From contig JAEMWC010000197.1 in assembly GCA_016490735.1 (NCBI GenBank), forward strand, positions 875,001 to 939,000: a stretch of DNA of 64,000 nt. Reading direction: 5' to 3'. The notes below the pieces were generated by a model. It made no database searches. It saw only the letters and a list, made by a program, of their open reading frames with translations, and had not been told where the DNA came from. Each line of letters starts with the position of its first letter. The stretch's first letter is position 1. The stretch comes from Pachyseris speciosa. Its lineage: Eukaryota; Cnidaria; Anthozoa; Scleractinia; Pachyseridae. A program made the position numbers and the translations under genes. Positions 31,680-44,973 of the stretch are shown here, piece by piece.

Positions 31680-32350
31680 AAATAACCGCTCTGCAGGCCG
31701 ATTTTGGGCTGGCTGGCAAAATGTTTGCTGAAATGAAAATCTTGCTGGCAGTGTTATTTTAACGAAATCTTGCTAGCATTTGTGTCCGTAATGAGTCTTA
31801 CTGGTTGACAGGAATCAAAACACGTCATATTTCTGGCAGTTGTCTTATTTCAGTTCTCATGCTGGCTGAGAGTACTGAGGGCGCACTTTTATCTGCGTGA
31901 GATTGAAAATAAAGTTAATGAAAAACAAACTGTTTTAATATCTTGGGCTCGTAACGCAACTTTCAAAAGTGTCAACTCATTGAATAGCATGTGCTGTCAG
32001 TTGGCTTCGTATTTTGGTGGATTTTTATGTGCGAGAAGATAGGAATTCGGTGGAAAAACTAAAAGGGATACAGATAGAAGCCTACTGCCCGTCTTGGGAA
32101 CGATCTGACATCCGAAATAAACCATTTGACATATTTTGCCCAAAAATTAAATTGAAATTAATACTTAGCTGGCTGGGTATTTTTCTTCCTTACGCGACTG
32201 CTGGCTGCCAAACTGGAAAGATTCCACCCTTGCTGGCTGCCATTTCATGTTTTGTGGCATTTTCATCTTTGCTGGCTCGTTGAGAAACGACACGCTCGTA
32301 GCTGGCTGGGATTTTTATTTCTCAAAAGTTTTGCTCGCTGGCATTGAAGA
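31680..32350. repeat. Region with dispersed GCTGGCT words
   Basis: GCTGGC or GCTGGCT occurs about ten times at irregular spacing (for example 31706, 31745, 31861, 32168, 32202, 32235, 32273, 32302), far more than chance in AT-rich DNA. No ORF follows the pattern. It may be a decayed tandem repeat. Confidence 0.4.
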
Positions 32351-34867
32351 GCGGTTATTTTTTTTCCCAGGAAAGTTAAATATTAACGAAGATTGGCAGG
32401 GGGACACTCAGCTAGTGTTTAGTACATCGTACGATACAAATTCTCAGAAAAGGTCGTTGGGTACTCCTGTCCATCCGTTGGAATTTATTTGTTAAACAGA
32501 GCATGGCCGTTCAGCAACATCAAGTAAACAGCTGATATTAATCACAATCTAATTAACACCAGCTGCAAAATCGACTGAAGTATCCCCTTCAAGTTGTCTG
32601 CTAAGAAGGATAAATTTAGCGCATCAAGAAAGTAAAGTACCCCGAAAATGTGTAGAATCCATATCTCAAAGAGACGTTTTCTCTTTTACTTAAAATAACA
32701 TATTAACTTGCACTTTAGAGGGGTTTAGAGTAATTGGAACGAGTGGACGTCCAAGAATAACGCGGCGCTGGAACCCGGCCGTTTCGTTCGGTTCTTAACT
32801 AACATCTACATCCAATTTAATACCCCGGCACATGAGTTTGCTGCCAAAATCCGTGATTTTTAACATCGTTTTATAACATAGCGAGCTTCATATTCCCTTT
32901 GTATACGCTGATGACGTCGGCTTAAACTAACGCGTTGAAAATGTTACAAAACAATTGGTTCATGCGTCAGCTGTGCGTCCATCGACCTATGAGCCCTCTT
33001 ACGCATCTTTCGTGCCCTTCAAACCTCCCTCGCGCTCCATAAATCTCGATGAACGCGCGCTAACGCATGAACCATATTGTCAATTTAACAATTGGCTAGC
33101 GCTGTAGAATAATGAGGAATACTAAATCATAGCCCGAGTATCAACCCCTCCCCTGATACTTACGTTAACTAAATCATCTCAACCCCCTTGATGCGTCTTT
33201 AAAATAATCATGGAATCTAAGCTTTTCTACAAAGTCCCGAACTCCCCCAGTGAGCTAGCAACAGGCAACAGTGATATTGCTAATTTTTCCCGGTCAATTT
33301 ACCGACAACTTTTCTGACCGCGATACGATGATGGAGGCCAAGCTGGCAAAGCGTACTTTTCGACACCTGTGTTGGGTCCACTTCACTGTAACAACTCGGA
33401 AAATGTTTGTACGGATTATTTACATTTTCAATTAAATAGAAGTCCTCTCAACTGCCAGTTAATAAATTTGACTCAACATAACCTCAATCGTCGTACGTCA
33501 CAAGAACTTGTTACTATATTTGGCCCCCGTGGGTCTTAAAATGGTCGTGATAAAATCTTAAATAGAGTGAAGTTTTACTACTGAGCCAACCGAGGTGGCA
33601 CATCTTAGCGAAAACTTTCTCGGCGTGTCTCGATATTGGTCAGCTTTCTTGAGCAAATAATTGCTCGCAAAACAGATGACAAGTATGAGTAAAACCGAAA
33701 AATATTCTCTTCACTTATTCAGATAAGCGAAAGATAGACAAACTATAGCCTTTTTATGCATAACAAGCCAAAAGAATGAAGCCTGGATCAAACTTGCACG
33801 AATGCTGGTAATCTGCTTTTATTCAACGGGAGAAAAGCAAGTGATCAATATTTACACGGTCCAAATTCAAAGGCAACCAGTTGTTGCACGATCCTAGGGC
33901 GCAACCGAGGAGAACTAGTTTTGTTGCGGTTGATTTACTGCTGACCGAATATTGATCACATATCCTGTAACTAAGGGAGAATTAAGACCTAAAGCGTGCC
34001 TCGCCGCATATAACACGGAACATACGGTGTATTAGAATAAGTGGGCATGAAAATTATCTCATTTGAAGGTAATGTTTCCTTTTTTTTTTTTTTTTTTTTT
34101 TTTCAATTAACGGCATAGTTCTGAGAGTTGGAAAACATGACTTTTCAAGTGGTTTGCAGAAAGTTCTTGCGACAGCCCATATGGTCCCAAGCTGAGAGCA
34201 CAGTGATCTCTTTGGTATTCGATTTTTCCAAACTGATAATAAAGCGCGAAAGAAATCAAGATTTCAAACAATTTCTAAACTTCCAACTTCAATTTGAGTT
34301 TTAGAGGCAGCCGCGCGCGTTTCCTATTTCAGTTTCGCGACAAAACCTTGCAAATTCTTCGGAATAAATGCACCTGAACACGCGCTTACACTTTCGGAAT
34401 AAAAGCGCTGGAACAAGTGGGAATCTGTGGTTTTTTTTATGAGGGAATGTTGGTGAGACCCTGAAAACAGAATATTCCACAAGATTGAGCAGGATAATTG
34501 CTTTATTATTCAACACATCGATACAAAAACATTATTGCAGAAAAGCTGGAAAAGAAGCCATTTTTCTCTGAGACTCTCAAAATTATGTATATCGCAAGGA
34601 TATCTGTTGACTGCGCACGACCAATATCGAGCCCACTAAGACCATATTTGGAAAGTGTTACGATGCATTCAATGACGCCAGTTAGCCATGTTTGGAAAGC
34701 CGATACCTGCTTGGAAATTCAATGATTAGAGCAGGTTTGGTTGGCTCTGACGAAGGACTAACGCTCAATATATAAAACTTCAGCTTCTGATACTGCGTGC
34801 GATGGTCTTAAAAACGTTCACAACTCAATTTATACTCTCTTGCTGAAGCAGCACCAAAGTTTTTTTC
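32351..34867. other. Gene-poor spacer
   Basis: No gene recognised. A short hairpin-type repeat GGTTCATGCGT / ACGCATGAACC brackets 32957-33071, and a T run lies at 34080-34103. Confidence 0.5.
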
Positions 34868-35335
34868 TTTATTTATTTTTTTTATCTAATCAAGTTTCAG
34901 ATTTACAATCAAATCAAATCAAACCGTTCAATCTGAGGTAGGCTTAAAACAGAGTACCAGACTCCTTAAAAATACGCCACCTATTAATACATCATAAATA
35001 ATTCTATAGAATTAATTAAGTAATAAAATTATCTTAAAAGACGGTTACTATAAACGGATCAATGATTAGGTAAAATACAATGTAAAGTTAAAAAAAATCA
35101 ACATTAAACTTATCATAATAAGAGGTCATCAAATCCTTACAGAAGATTGACAAGGCATTTGATTCTCTTATACTAAGCAGTAAATCGTTCCACAGACGAC
35201 AGATTCGAACAAAAAACGAATTCTTAAAGACGTCAGTCCTGCTGAAATGGACATCAAGCGTTAAATGATCAACATTTCTAAGCGGTTTTAATAGTACAAG
35301 AACGAAAAGTCCGTGAAATCCTCACAGATGAATTT
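34868..35335 (-). pseudogene. LINE 3' fragment, reverse transcriptase C-terminus
   Basis: On the minus strand, ending with a TAA at 35088-35090, the frame reads HFSRTDVFKNSFFVRICRLW, then WNDLLLSIRESNALSIFCKD and LMTSYYDKFNVDFF. The pattern SFFxRxxRLWNxLP...SLxxFKxxL is the usual end of jockey/CR1-like LINE reverse transcriptases. Everything upstream is missing, and the tail to the left is a CAAAT-rich stretch. It is a dead 5'-truncated copy on the minus strand. Confidence 0.75.
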
Positions 35336-35373
35336 GTAAACAGCTTCTGCAGAGCGAATAATCTAATTGTTTT

Positions 35374-35804
35374 AGTATAAATCTTCTATTCATTCAAAAC
35401 TAAACATGTAAATTATCTAAATCCTCCTCACAGACACTTCGAAAACGCAAAGAAGCGGCCGTCATTTTGCAGACAACCGCTGCTCACTATCTATCACAGA
35501 ATAGATAGCGAGTAGCGTAGCCAATCAGAGAACAGCATTCGTAATAGAACGCTAGTAGATTTATACTAATCTATGATAGATAGTGAGTAGCGATTGTCAA
35601 CAAAATGGCGGCCTATTCCTCGCGTTTTCGAAGTGTCTGCTAGGTGGAATTTGATAATTTACTTGTTTAGTTATGAACGACTAGTAGATTTATACGAAAA
35701 AAATTAAATTATTTACTCTCAATCTCTATGCGTGATAGCTGATTCGGGCTGTGCCCGAATCAGCTATCACGCGAAAGAAATCGAGAGCGAATAATCTAAT
35801 TGTT
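35374..35804. mobile_element. MITE cluster of the AGTATAAATCTACTAG family
   Basis: AGTATAAATC at 35374 pairs with GATTTATACT ending 35567; a second, partial copy of the same unit follows to about 35690; then comes the hairpin with GCGTGATAGCTGATTCGGGC / GCCCGAATCAGCTATCACGC ending 35804. The inner hairpin is a nearly perfect stem. Confidence 0.75.
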
Positions 35805-36226
35805 AAGTGGACATTGGAGCTCAGATCGCTGCTACTTTTAGCATAAGGTACCTGGTACTTGGCTTGGTTCACTCAGAGCACGTAATTAACACAATGTTGT
35901 TAGGTGTTCCCTATTTTTTTTATCTTGAAAAATAAATAAACCTTGAAATCACTGATGAAACCCATGGTAAAACATACCAAGTAATTTGTCCGTGGTATTC
36001 GTCTGTTAGCTTGGAAAACAAGCGGGAAAACTTCTTCCTGTATTATGAACTGCGTTGAACCTGAAGATCAATAACAAGACCAAACGTTCCTGTTATTGTT
36101 TTTGTTCCCATAGTATTTTGTTGATGATTGTAAACCTATTGCATGCTATGACGATTGAATGACTCAATAAAACCATACGGACAACATTGTGTAGATGATT
36201 AACTTATAAAACGACAGAAGTCGTTT

Positions 36227-36365
36227 CCGATAACAATCGGTAATAAATCGATAACATTCGATAAAACAAATTTTATCGATTTCTATAGGAAATCGATATC
36301 AATCGAACCCACAACTTTATTTCTTTAACGATTTCTATCGGTTGGTTTATCGATTGACTACGCCT
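36227..36365. repeat. ATCGAT-rich repeat
   Basis: Words ATCGATT, AATCGAT and TCGATTTCTAT alternate on both strands. A relative lies at 63746-63900. Confidence 0.6.
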
Positions 36366-37782
36366 GGCGAATTCGACATGAGTAACTCTGCCCCGGCGGG
36401 TAAAGGGCACCTCGCATCCGGTCTTCACTTCATGAATGCAGAGTTGCTTAATGTGTCTCAGTGAATCATCAAAAACAATTTCCCAGTATTTATCGAACAC
36501 GAGACTACAGTCCACAGGAAAGGCCAAGGGGCCAACCCAATCTCCCGACAGTAAATGTAGACGGTCTACATATGCAATTCTTCCCAGTTGATGTAGAGAA
36601 TCTACATTTATCAAGAACAACAACAACAAAGAACAAATTAAAAGAAATCAAGACATTTGCACTGGATTTGAACTCGGAACTACGGCGCTAGCAGGAACGG
36701 AAGCCATGCACATCCTTTGGGAGCAGCCTTCTTTAAATTCTCAGGTCAAACACCTTAATTTATCCCTTTCTTATTAATTAGTCTCCTTTCCTAGCATAAA
36801 TAGTTTCTTTACGCTTATAGTCTGGTGGCTTAGCGGAATGATCGTGACAGACTGAACAAAAGTGCCAAAATTTGTACACATGTAGCTTAGCACTAGTTAA
36901 TCAATTCTAGGATGGGTGCCCAATCCAATCGCCTATCGTTCTCATTTTATTAAGCAATCAAATATCTCACGTAATAACTATGATGGGGTACCTGTGGTGT
37001 AAATAACAAAACATCGAATTTTACTATTAATGTCAAGAAAATAGTAAATAACCCTTTTAATCTACAGAATTTCAAATATTCAAAAGGACAAATAGCTATT
37101 GCGTTCGAGAAAGGAGAACGCACACCTTATTTCGTGTTGGTTTCCTAGTGTTCCTTGCGCTTGGTGTTCCTGTGCACGTTAATACTGTAAGGACAATACT
37201 GTAGGGACTCCAAAATTATTTTTCAGGGGCGAATAGTCGGGAGGGGTCGAGAATTTATCGGGGGAAGTCGGAACTTAAAGTCGGAACGGTCGGGTAGGCG
37301 TATTTTCCGCTGAGTTCCTTGTATTACACTACGGCAACCAGTTTCCGTTTTCATCCCGAGAAAGACTTGTTTTGAATTTCGCTCGCTTTTCTTTGCTGTT
37401 AATTTTTTAGCTACCAAATACATTGTACTTTCGAGTTTTCTCACAACCATAACAGCGCAAGGTAAACATGGAATATGTAAATATGCTTTTCGGCCTACAC
37501 ATGACTGGCTTTCGACGATGTGAAAAGTACGGTGCTCCAAAGCTACTCTTTTGTTTTGCTTAGAACAAGCGCTGTTAACATTGTAGCAAAAACGTAAACA
37601 ATGTTTTATTTCACGCAGGCAAAGAAACTGAAACGTTGTTTTGAAATATCGAAGTCCACGGAATGGTGCAGTGCGAAACATGATCTAATGAAACATGATT
37701 ACTCTGTTTGCGTAGCACGTGACATAAATCTGCCACTGGTAAAAAGCTTTCTACCGCTTTCCGTGAACGTTCCGTTGGTTAA

Positions 37783-38309
37783 GGCCCTGTTTACAAACAG
37801 GGAAGGTAACCTAGTGCTAGGGTTACCCTAGCAGGAAGGTCAAAGATAGCCCGGGTTTACAAGCAAAATTTCACATGTAGGGTTACTCGGGCACCCAGGA
37901 CAACTGAATCGCAAACAAAATGGTCGACAAGAAAAGAGTTCTGCTAAGTACTTCGATTCTCCTTTCGTGCTGCCTGTTATTGCTCCTTTCGAGTGTCATG
38001 GAATGCTGTTATGTTACCTTTTTATTTCTTGACAACGACAACAAGTTACAATACAATACTTCACTCGCGCGAATGGCTTGAATGCAACATTTGAAACGGG
38101 AGAGTGATTCGACGAAGAAGATCACGAAGAAAACTTAGCCGTACAGATCACTGGTGGAAGAAGTTTTTCGAGGGAAGGATGCTTACCTACCTTGCACTTG
38201 AAATATTTTCTGTTTAGCTGCCTTGTAAACACGTTGATAACAAAAAAAAAAAAAAAAACGATGAAATGTGGGAGCGTTAGGGTTACCCTACCTGCTTGTA
38301 AACAGGGCC
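37783..38309. mobile_element. PIF/Harbinger-like MITE, GGCCCTGTTTACA ends
   Basis: GGCCCTGTTTACAAACAGG at the left and CCTGCTTGTAAACAGGGCC at the right, each next to TAA as a likely 3 bp duplication. GGGTTACCCTA occurs inside both ends. Non-coding interior with an A run at about 38241-38257. Confidence 0.75.
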
Positions 38310-38565
38310 TAAGTCAAGACCTCTGTCGAAGTAATCGGCAAGAATACAGCTTCAATATGGCTCAGAAATTGAACACGTATGGACAGTGAGTTTTTCCTTT
38401 CACTGCGCTAAAATTGTGCAGTTATTTCATTTGCAACGGTTTTTCCTTTGCGTGCTGAACTATTTTCTCTCATTCACCATTTTGTTTAAAAACGTCTTAC
38501 TCGGTCTGGTTACTGTGCCCCTAGCGGGAATGACAGACCTTCTGAGCTGACTGATTAATTTTGAA

Positions 38566-38566
<1 letters not shown>

Positions 38567-38596
<30 letters not shown>

Positions 38597-38597
38597 T
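38567..38597. repeat. (TTGA)n microsatellite
   Basis: About seven units of TTGA. Confidence 0.9.
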
Positions 38598-39962
38598 TAT
38601 CCGATCAGTATGAAATATTTTATACTTTGATTAATTTCATACTATCAGTCTATGCCGTTTTAACACATACTTTAAGTGAGCTCACTAAATTATATTTTTA
38701 CAGAGCAAATTACTGTTACCATTTAGTACTGAAAATATACTCCCCCCCACCCCCCTCCTCCCACCTGTACCCGTTTTCTCTTCCCATATTTGAAACACAG
38801 CAGTCACGTGTTTAGTTCGGAATAAATAGTTGATACAGGTTGTTGTTATATAATTTCGTCTCGTATTTTTGTCCATTTTCCACTACACACTGGATTCTGT
38901 TTCACCAATTTTTACGCCGTTTCAAAAATCACTGGCTTTTGGAAGGTTCGTCTGATTAGTTGTAAATTAACTGCTACGAGAAATTTCTAACGTACCAAGT
39001 TTCTGGCAGTTAGAATGGGGGAGATACTAATTCATGATCTGTGCATGGAACTACAGAGAAATTCTACGACTTACCTTCAATATTACATGAAAATTTTGCG
39101 ACATGTTTATTTCGCGATTTCACGAGGCGCTTATTTCGCGACACTTAATTTCGAAATTTTGCGGAAATTTTCCGATTTCGAATCACTTTAATTTCGCGTT
39201 TTTGATTAAGACTTAACTTATAACTTGTCCTTGAATCAAATAAAACTACTTCATTTTATTAACAACCGTAAAAGCCACTGAGAGGTTCAAGCAGCCAGCA
39301 GAACAGCAGGACAAGGAGCCAGTAAATGGACGGTTTGAGGACTGTTCAAAAGAAATGCTGTGATGAGGAAGATCAAGATGTTGCCTCAGAATAGTTAAAA
39401 ATATGATTCTCCTGAAGGTTTCATTGCTAATAAAGTGTATGGTCGTAAGACTACGAGGATTAAAACATAAGTAAGTAAGTATTATTGACATCAGAGAGTC
39501 ACCTCAGTTATTTTCGCATCATGTTATGTTCGCGACACTTATTGTTTGCGACACTTTAATTTTGCAAATCTTTTAAAATCGCAACATTCGCGAAATTAAC
39601 GTGTCACGAAAACGTTATGTAATAAAGTACCTGTCCCATGTCTAGCTACTCACAATAACATATATTGGTTATTATGATGAAATACAGATCGCACAATTTG
39701 ATTCATTGCACAATTGATAAGCTTGGTTGGCCTGTGCTGCAAACAATCCCTCAAAAGTGTAACTTGGTAACCACCCACATTTATGTTATATGCATTTATA
39801 CAATAATGAGCATAATTTGGATGACCTTCGAAATAAAATCTTCACAGAAATCCTAATGTTCATTATATTATCTTTTAATTGCCTAACAAACTTTGCAAAA
39901 GGGCTTATAATATAGATAAAAATAACAATTGCTTGGTAACCAGGCAATTTTGACACATTCAG

Positions 39963-40372
39963 GACTTCGACGGGGTTTGAACTCGTGACCTCGCGATTAC
40001 CGGTGCGATGCTCTAACCAACTGAGCTATGAAGCGTTGAAGTCCTGAATTTTTTCAGGCTTCTTTTCGCAATTGCATAAATTGCGTTCACAACTGCGAGG
40101 ATCATTCTTCATTTGATTTCATTTCCGCAGTTCATGTATGATTTATTTCATATATATCATTCACACTCATTTCTTTCACGGGAACATATGAACCCACAAT
40201 TGACCTGCTCCCAACGTCAGTGGCTTCATAACTCAGTTATTTAGAGCATCGCACCAGTAATCGCGAGGTCACGGGTTCCAACCCCGTTGAAGTCCTGAAT
40301 TTTTTCAGGCTTCTTTTCGCAATTGCATAAATTGTGTTCACAACTGCGAGGATCATTCTTCATTTGAATACA
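39963..40372. repeat. Two tRNA-derived SINE copies, one chimeric
   Basis: 40222-40372 is a + strand copy: GGCTTCATAACTCAGTTATT (A box), GGTCACGGGTTCCAACCCCG (B box), then the hairpin CCTGAATTTTTTCAGG and the body CAACTGCGAGGATCATTC. At 39963-40035 a tRNA-like head lies on the minus strand but is joined directly to a + strand body starting GTTGAAGTCCTGAA, so this copy is a head-inverted chimera. The heads resemble a tRNA with CATAGCTCAGTTGGTTAGAG. Confidence 0.8.
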
Positions 40373-40932
40373 CAATGTATTATTAGACCTAAAAACTGAC
40401 TAACTAGGTCTCTTAAAATGCTGCGTTATGGGGGAGTTTTCAACTTCACAACTGACTTCGAATTCGGCTGGAAGCCTCGAACGTCTAACAAGGCTTAGTT
40501 GTTGACTGAGTCTTTCAGTCACTGGAAGTGATTTGTGTTTTGTAAATCGTAGTTTGGAATAGGTTTTACGCCTAGTCTTTCAGTCAATGGAAAAGATTTG
40601 GGTGCCCGCTGAATCTTTCAGCTGCTCTCAGTCGCAGGAAATGACTTGTACCAGATATGTTTCTGTCTCACAGTTCGCAGTTTTGTACCGGAAGGTTTCT
40701 TCGAGTCTTCTCCTAAACTAAAATAAAACTTAAGAAGTTAAAACCTTGCTTACCTCGACAAACCATGTGCTTCTGTGTTCATAAATGCTATTCCGCCTAT
40801 ATTTAAAGCAGTGACGTCTTCATTACCCACAACTCCATTCGCTTTGGCTATTACTGAGGACGTCATCAACTCCCAGAACCTCAAGCGCGCTCATTTTAGC
40901 CAACTCGAGATTTCGTCCGGTGTATAGACTAA

Positions 40933-41390
40933 ATCCCCGGCCAAACGCTCGCAACATTTCAACGCAACATCTTGCAACATTGTTGGGCACAACATGTTGC
41001 ACACGTTTGGCCACCGTGTTGCGATATGTTGCAACATGTTGGATGGTGTTGGCTCAAATTTGAAAACGGTCAAATTTTTCGTGCAACATTTTGGATGTTG
41101 CATGATGTTGTACTCGTTTGGCCACATTCACGCAACATTGTTGCACTAGGGCATGCGCACTAGTTCGATTTGCTATTTCAAATCGCCAGAACACAACATG
41201 TTGCACATCTTTGGCCACCCTGTTGCGATATGTTGCAACATGTTGGATGGTGTTGGCCCATAAACATTGACAACCCGTTGGGTTGAAATGTTGCGGGCGT
41301 TTGGCCGGCCCCTTCACAACATCGTCACAACATGATGCAACAATGTTGCAAGATGTTGCGTTGAAATGTTGCGAGCGTTTGGCCGGGGCT
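40933..41390. mobile_element. MITE, complete copy of the CCGGCCAAAC family
   Basis: Inverted ends of about 53 bp (CCCCGGCCAAACGCTCGCAA and complement) with TAA on both sides. The interior holds two copies of a 65 bp word starting GCACAACATGTTGCAC and ending TGTTGGATGGTGTTGG. The truncated copy is at 1027-1139. TAA duplication again suggests a Harbinger-type origin. Confidence 0.85.
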
Positions 41391-43200
41391 TAATATATAG
41401 ATTTAGCCAAGCCTAAAAGCGGAGCTCCACGATTATTATTTTTTTGCTGGTATTGAAGAACACCGCACGGCTTTCCTTGCGCCAATATTTTATGTTTAGA
41501 GCAGACAACGGGAATTGACCGCGGTTCAAAAACATTACGAGAAAACAATACAGTCGACACGTGTGTTTGTTCAAAAACAAATTTAGCAATCAAAGAATGA
41601 TCAAATATTTTCATCCAACATCGTTGGACGAGCATGTTTGACGGTTTAGCCACCTCTCACAATAGTGCATTAAATGGCTTTCCATGTTTGATCGAAATCA
41701 AACATGTTCATCCAAAATTTCGCATTACGAACAAATGTTTGATCGTTTAGCCACCCCAACAAACAAATCGTGCACAAACGGTAAAAAGCAACCAAATGAG
41801 CCACGTAACGTCGAAAATTTCAGCAATGATACGCAAAAATCATTTATTTTGGACTCACTTGGTCCCGTGTTTGGTCAAACATTGTTTTGCGTTTAGCCAC
41901 CAAACGTTATGCTTGACAAACACGATAATGGAAGAAAATGTTTGATCTTTTAGCCGGGACTTAACAAACATATTTCATAGTACGTAAAGTTTAGACATAG
42001 CTTAAATGTCGTAGAAAAGACAAAAAGGAAAACAATCCTGATAGTTTGGATAGGTAATCGCATGGGGCCGAGTAAATATCACTTGTGCCAGTTTTCAGAA
42101 AGTTGCTGAAATTGCCCTCATCGCGCAAAACATAAGTGATACTAATTCTTAATTTTACGAGGATTCATTGCGATTACGTGTTAATAACATAAGGGCAAAC
42201 GTTTCTTTCAGTTTTTAACACTGCAGAAACACAGACGCCGAAAAACATGTGCAGTCAGCCAAGCGGAGGAAAACACTCGTTCGCTTGTAAAACAACAAAC
42301 AAACAATTCGACTAGCTACTCTTTGTGTCCAAAACGAGTGGACTGTTATTTATATCCAGTCGAGACAGAAATACAAGTTTCCTTCCTGAACAAAATTAAC
42401 AACGATTAAACCAAATGCTAAGCTTCAATTTATTTAAGTTACCTGTGTTGTCGAGGTTTCTACCACTTGAAAATACGCATCGATCCACTATAGTAAAAAC
42501 ACGCATCTACAAAAATAGCAAACGGTTTGTTCAAAGAAAGAACTTCTTCCACCAAGTGTGAGCTACTCGTTCCTCCCATTAATGCCGGTGAGTTGTTAAG
42601 AACTTTCTTGGTGAGCTGCAAGATGTCGCGGTAAAGTGAACAAGCCCTGAAGCATTAAATCATTTTGTTTTTCAACCACACAATCCGGGCGCCATAGAAG
42701 TGGATCCAAAAATTGAAGAATTTCCTGCGAACAACCTTTTGCTCTTCCATTTTCCAGTTGAAAATTCACCTTCCGGAGTATCTTTTAAGTAGTTCTTGAT
42801 TTTTATGCCCTTTATGCGAAATAGGAGACAGAAACTGAACTTCGAAGATTATGTTGTTTTGTTCAAAATGAAGACACCAACTGAATGTGAAATCTCGAGC
42901 CGCAGAAAGCGCGCGAAAAATTAAGCCTCGTTGTGGCTTGGGTGTCTCGTTTTGGTTAATTAACGTGACTTGAGCCTGCGATCCAATTGAAAACCATTAC
43001 CTGATCAGCGGTCAACTTCAAAAAACAGCGGACCTCTATGAGCTCTAACTTGAGCCCGCGATATGGTCAGTTGATACTGGTCAGCGGAAACCTTGTTTTG
43101 ACAGGTGTCAATTAGCCATGACAAGGATGCCCTATATCAAAGATGTACGCTGTAAACTAGGTGATCAGCTGGAGTATGGCCGCCATGTTGGATTATTATG

Positions 43201-43231
<31 letters not shown>

Positions 43232-43436
43232 GACTCCGTCGTCGTGCGTACGCGCCCACGAGCAATACCGCTAGCCATTTTTACCATGAGAAAAGCAGTT
43301 AACGGGTTTCTATAAGTATGGTGCTCCGCCGGAGCTCCGCTATAATATAATACTGTAAGTAATTTGTATATATACGAGCGGAATACAATGATGCCTCCTC
43401 CGGATTTGGCCTCTGGACCAAAACCCTACAGGGGCA
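41391..43436. other. Spacer with small palindromes
   Basis: No gene recognised. CATGTTTGATCGAAATCAAACATG-type palindrome at 41681-41705 and a repeated GTTTGATC...TTTAGCCA pattern to 41960 suggest another MITE without clear ends. Confidence 0.4.
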
Positions 43437-43719
43437 ATTAGATTATGAGCTCGAGACTTTTATAGCGTGTAGCTGATGAGGGCGCAGCCCGAGTCAGCTA
43501 TCACGCATACAAAAAGAGAGCGAATAATCTAATTGTTTTAGTACAAATCTACTAGTCGTTCAAAACTAAACAAGTAAATTATCAAAATCCTCTTCGCAGA
43601 CACTTCGAAAACGCGAAAAACCGGCAACCGCTACTCACTATCTATCACAGAATAGATAGCGAGTAGCGTAGCCAATCAGAGAACGGCAATCGTGATAGGA
43701 CGCTAAAAGACTGATACTA
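43437..43719. mobile_element. MITE pair, third copy (hairpin plus AGTACAAATCTACTAG unit)
   Basis: Hairpin 43437-43537 with AATTAGATTATGAG / CGAATAATCTAATT ends and the AGCTGATGAGGGCGC loop region, followed by the unit 43540-43719. Orientation is opposite to the copy at 28301-28591. Confidence 0.7.
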
Positions 43720-44973
43720 ATTCTCATTATTCCGTTTTGATCAGCAGTATCTTATTATAGCCAAGTAAAGTTAAGTGCAAAACTTCTGAAAAAATGTTTT
43801 GTAGAAAACCTGAGCAAAGAAATAGTGTTTTCTTGTTCTTTTCTGTACTCAAGAAACTCATGTTTGCGACAATTTCAAGGCGAGCAACTGATTAAGACAT
43901 AATAAGCTTCCAGGACTGGCCGTCGCTAATTGCCGTGCTGTCAAGATTCTCTTATGAAGCCTGAATTTCACATCGTTCGATCTCATCAGTTGTACTTAAT
44001 AGAATTGTTAAGCGACCTTCAGTGTTATTAAGGTAAACTGCAAGGCCAGATTCTCATTTAATTAACATGCAAATTAATAAAGACGGGGTAAGAATAATTC
44101 TTGTGTTGAAAATTACTTAAAAACACGGAAAACGGTGAAAGCGCGGAAATCCGTGTGACGTGTTCATTTCTGAAGGTTTCCAGTTTACCGGGAAGCGGAT
44201 GGCACGTAGCGTTCGAAAAACCGTACCGTATTCCGAGATCAAGAGAAAATTGATTTCTCTCTTAAGGTAATTTGATTAGGTAAACCAGCAAAGGTTTGTT
44301 TTTACCAGACATTTAAAGTCCCTAGTGTGCGTTCACAGGAGCACAGTCCTAAATGGTCATCACGTACCCCAGTTCAGTATTCCGCTATTAGGCCCTAGAA
44401 TATCCCTATCATAATGGTAAACCAACTGGCAATGATCCGCTTCCAAAAACACTTTTACTTACTATTTGTCCTATTTCGATATGTTCGACAAATAAATCTC
44501 TTGGTCTAATGATTTAAAAAGTGTTATGCGCTTCTAAGTTAAGACCAGCCTTGCAACTTGCTTATCATTCGTTGGGACGGTGCATGTATTTATTTCAGGC
44601 TCACTAAGACGGAAAATGATCTTTACAGAAACCGTGCTTTCTGCCTTTGTTATTATACTCACCATAACGCGCTGCTTTCGTGCTTGTTTTCTAGTTTAGT
44701 GACTGCCATGCAACTTTGATGCAAAAAGAGTGATAGCTGCAAACTGAAGTGAATCGAAGCGACTTTAGTCTCAGCAGTTTAATTGGAATTCTGCCAAAAA
44801 TTCCAAATTGCCAAGCTAACCATTTTGGTAATCTCCCGGGCTATAAAGTAAGTGTATCCACCCTATTTTTGTTCGCCTCATTTTATATTCATAGATGTTT
44901 TAGAAAAAAAGCAAAGTCACTCCCTACCTCCCCACATTTCGACTTGCAAACTGCACTGAGTTACTTAATTTGG

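Noticed and set aside
34745..34795. CTCTGACGAAGGACTAACGCTC followed by AAAACTTCAGC as another hammerhead
   Set aside because: No convincing helix II/GAAA combination in this copy.
40222..40290. A functional tRNA gene
   Set aside because: A and B boxes are present but the cloverleaf is degraded and a SINE body follows directly.
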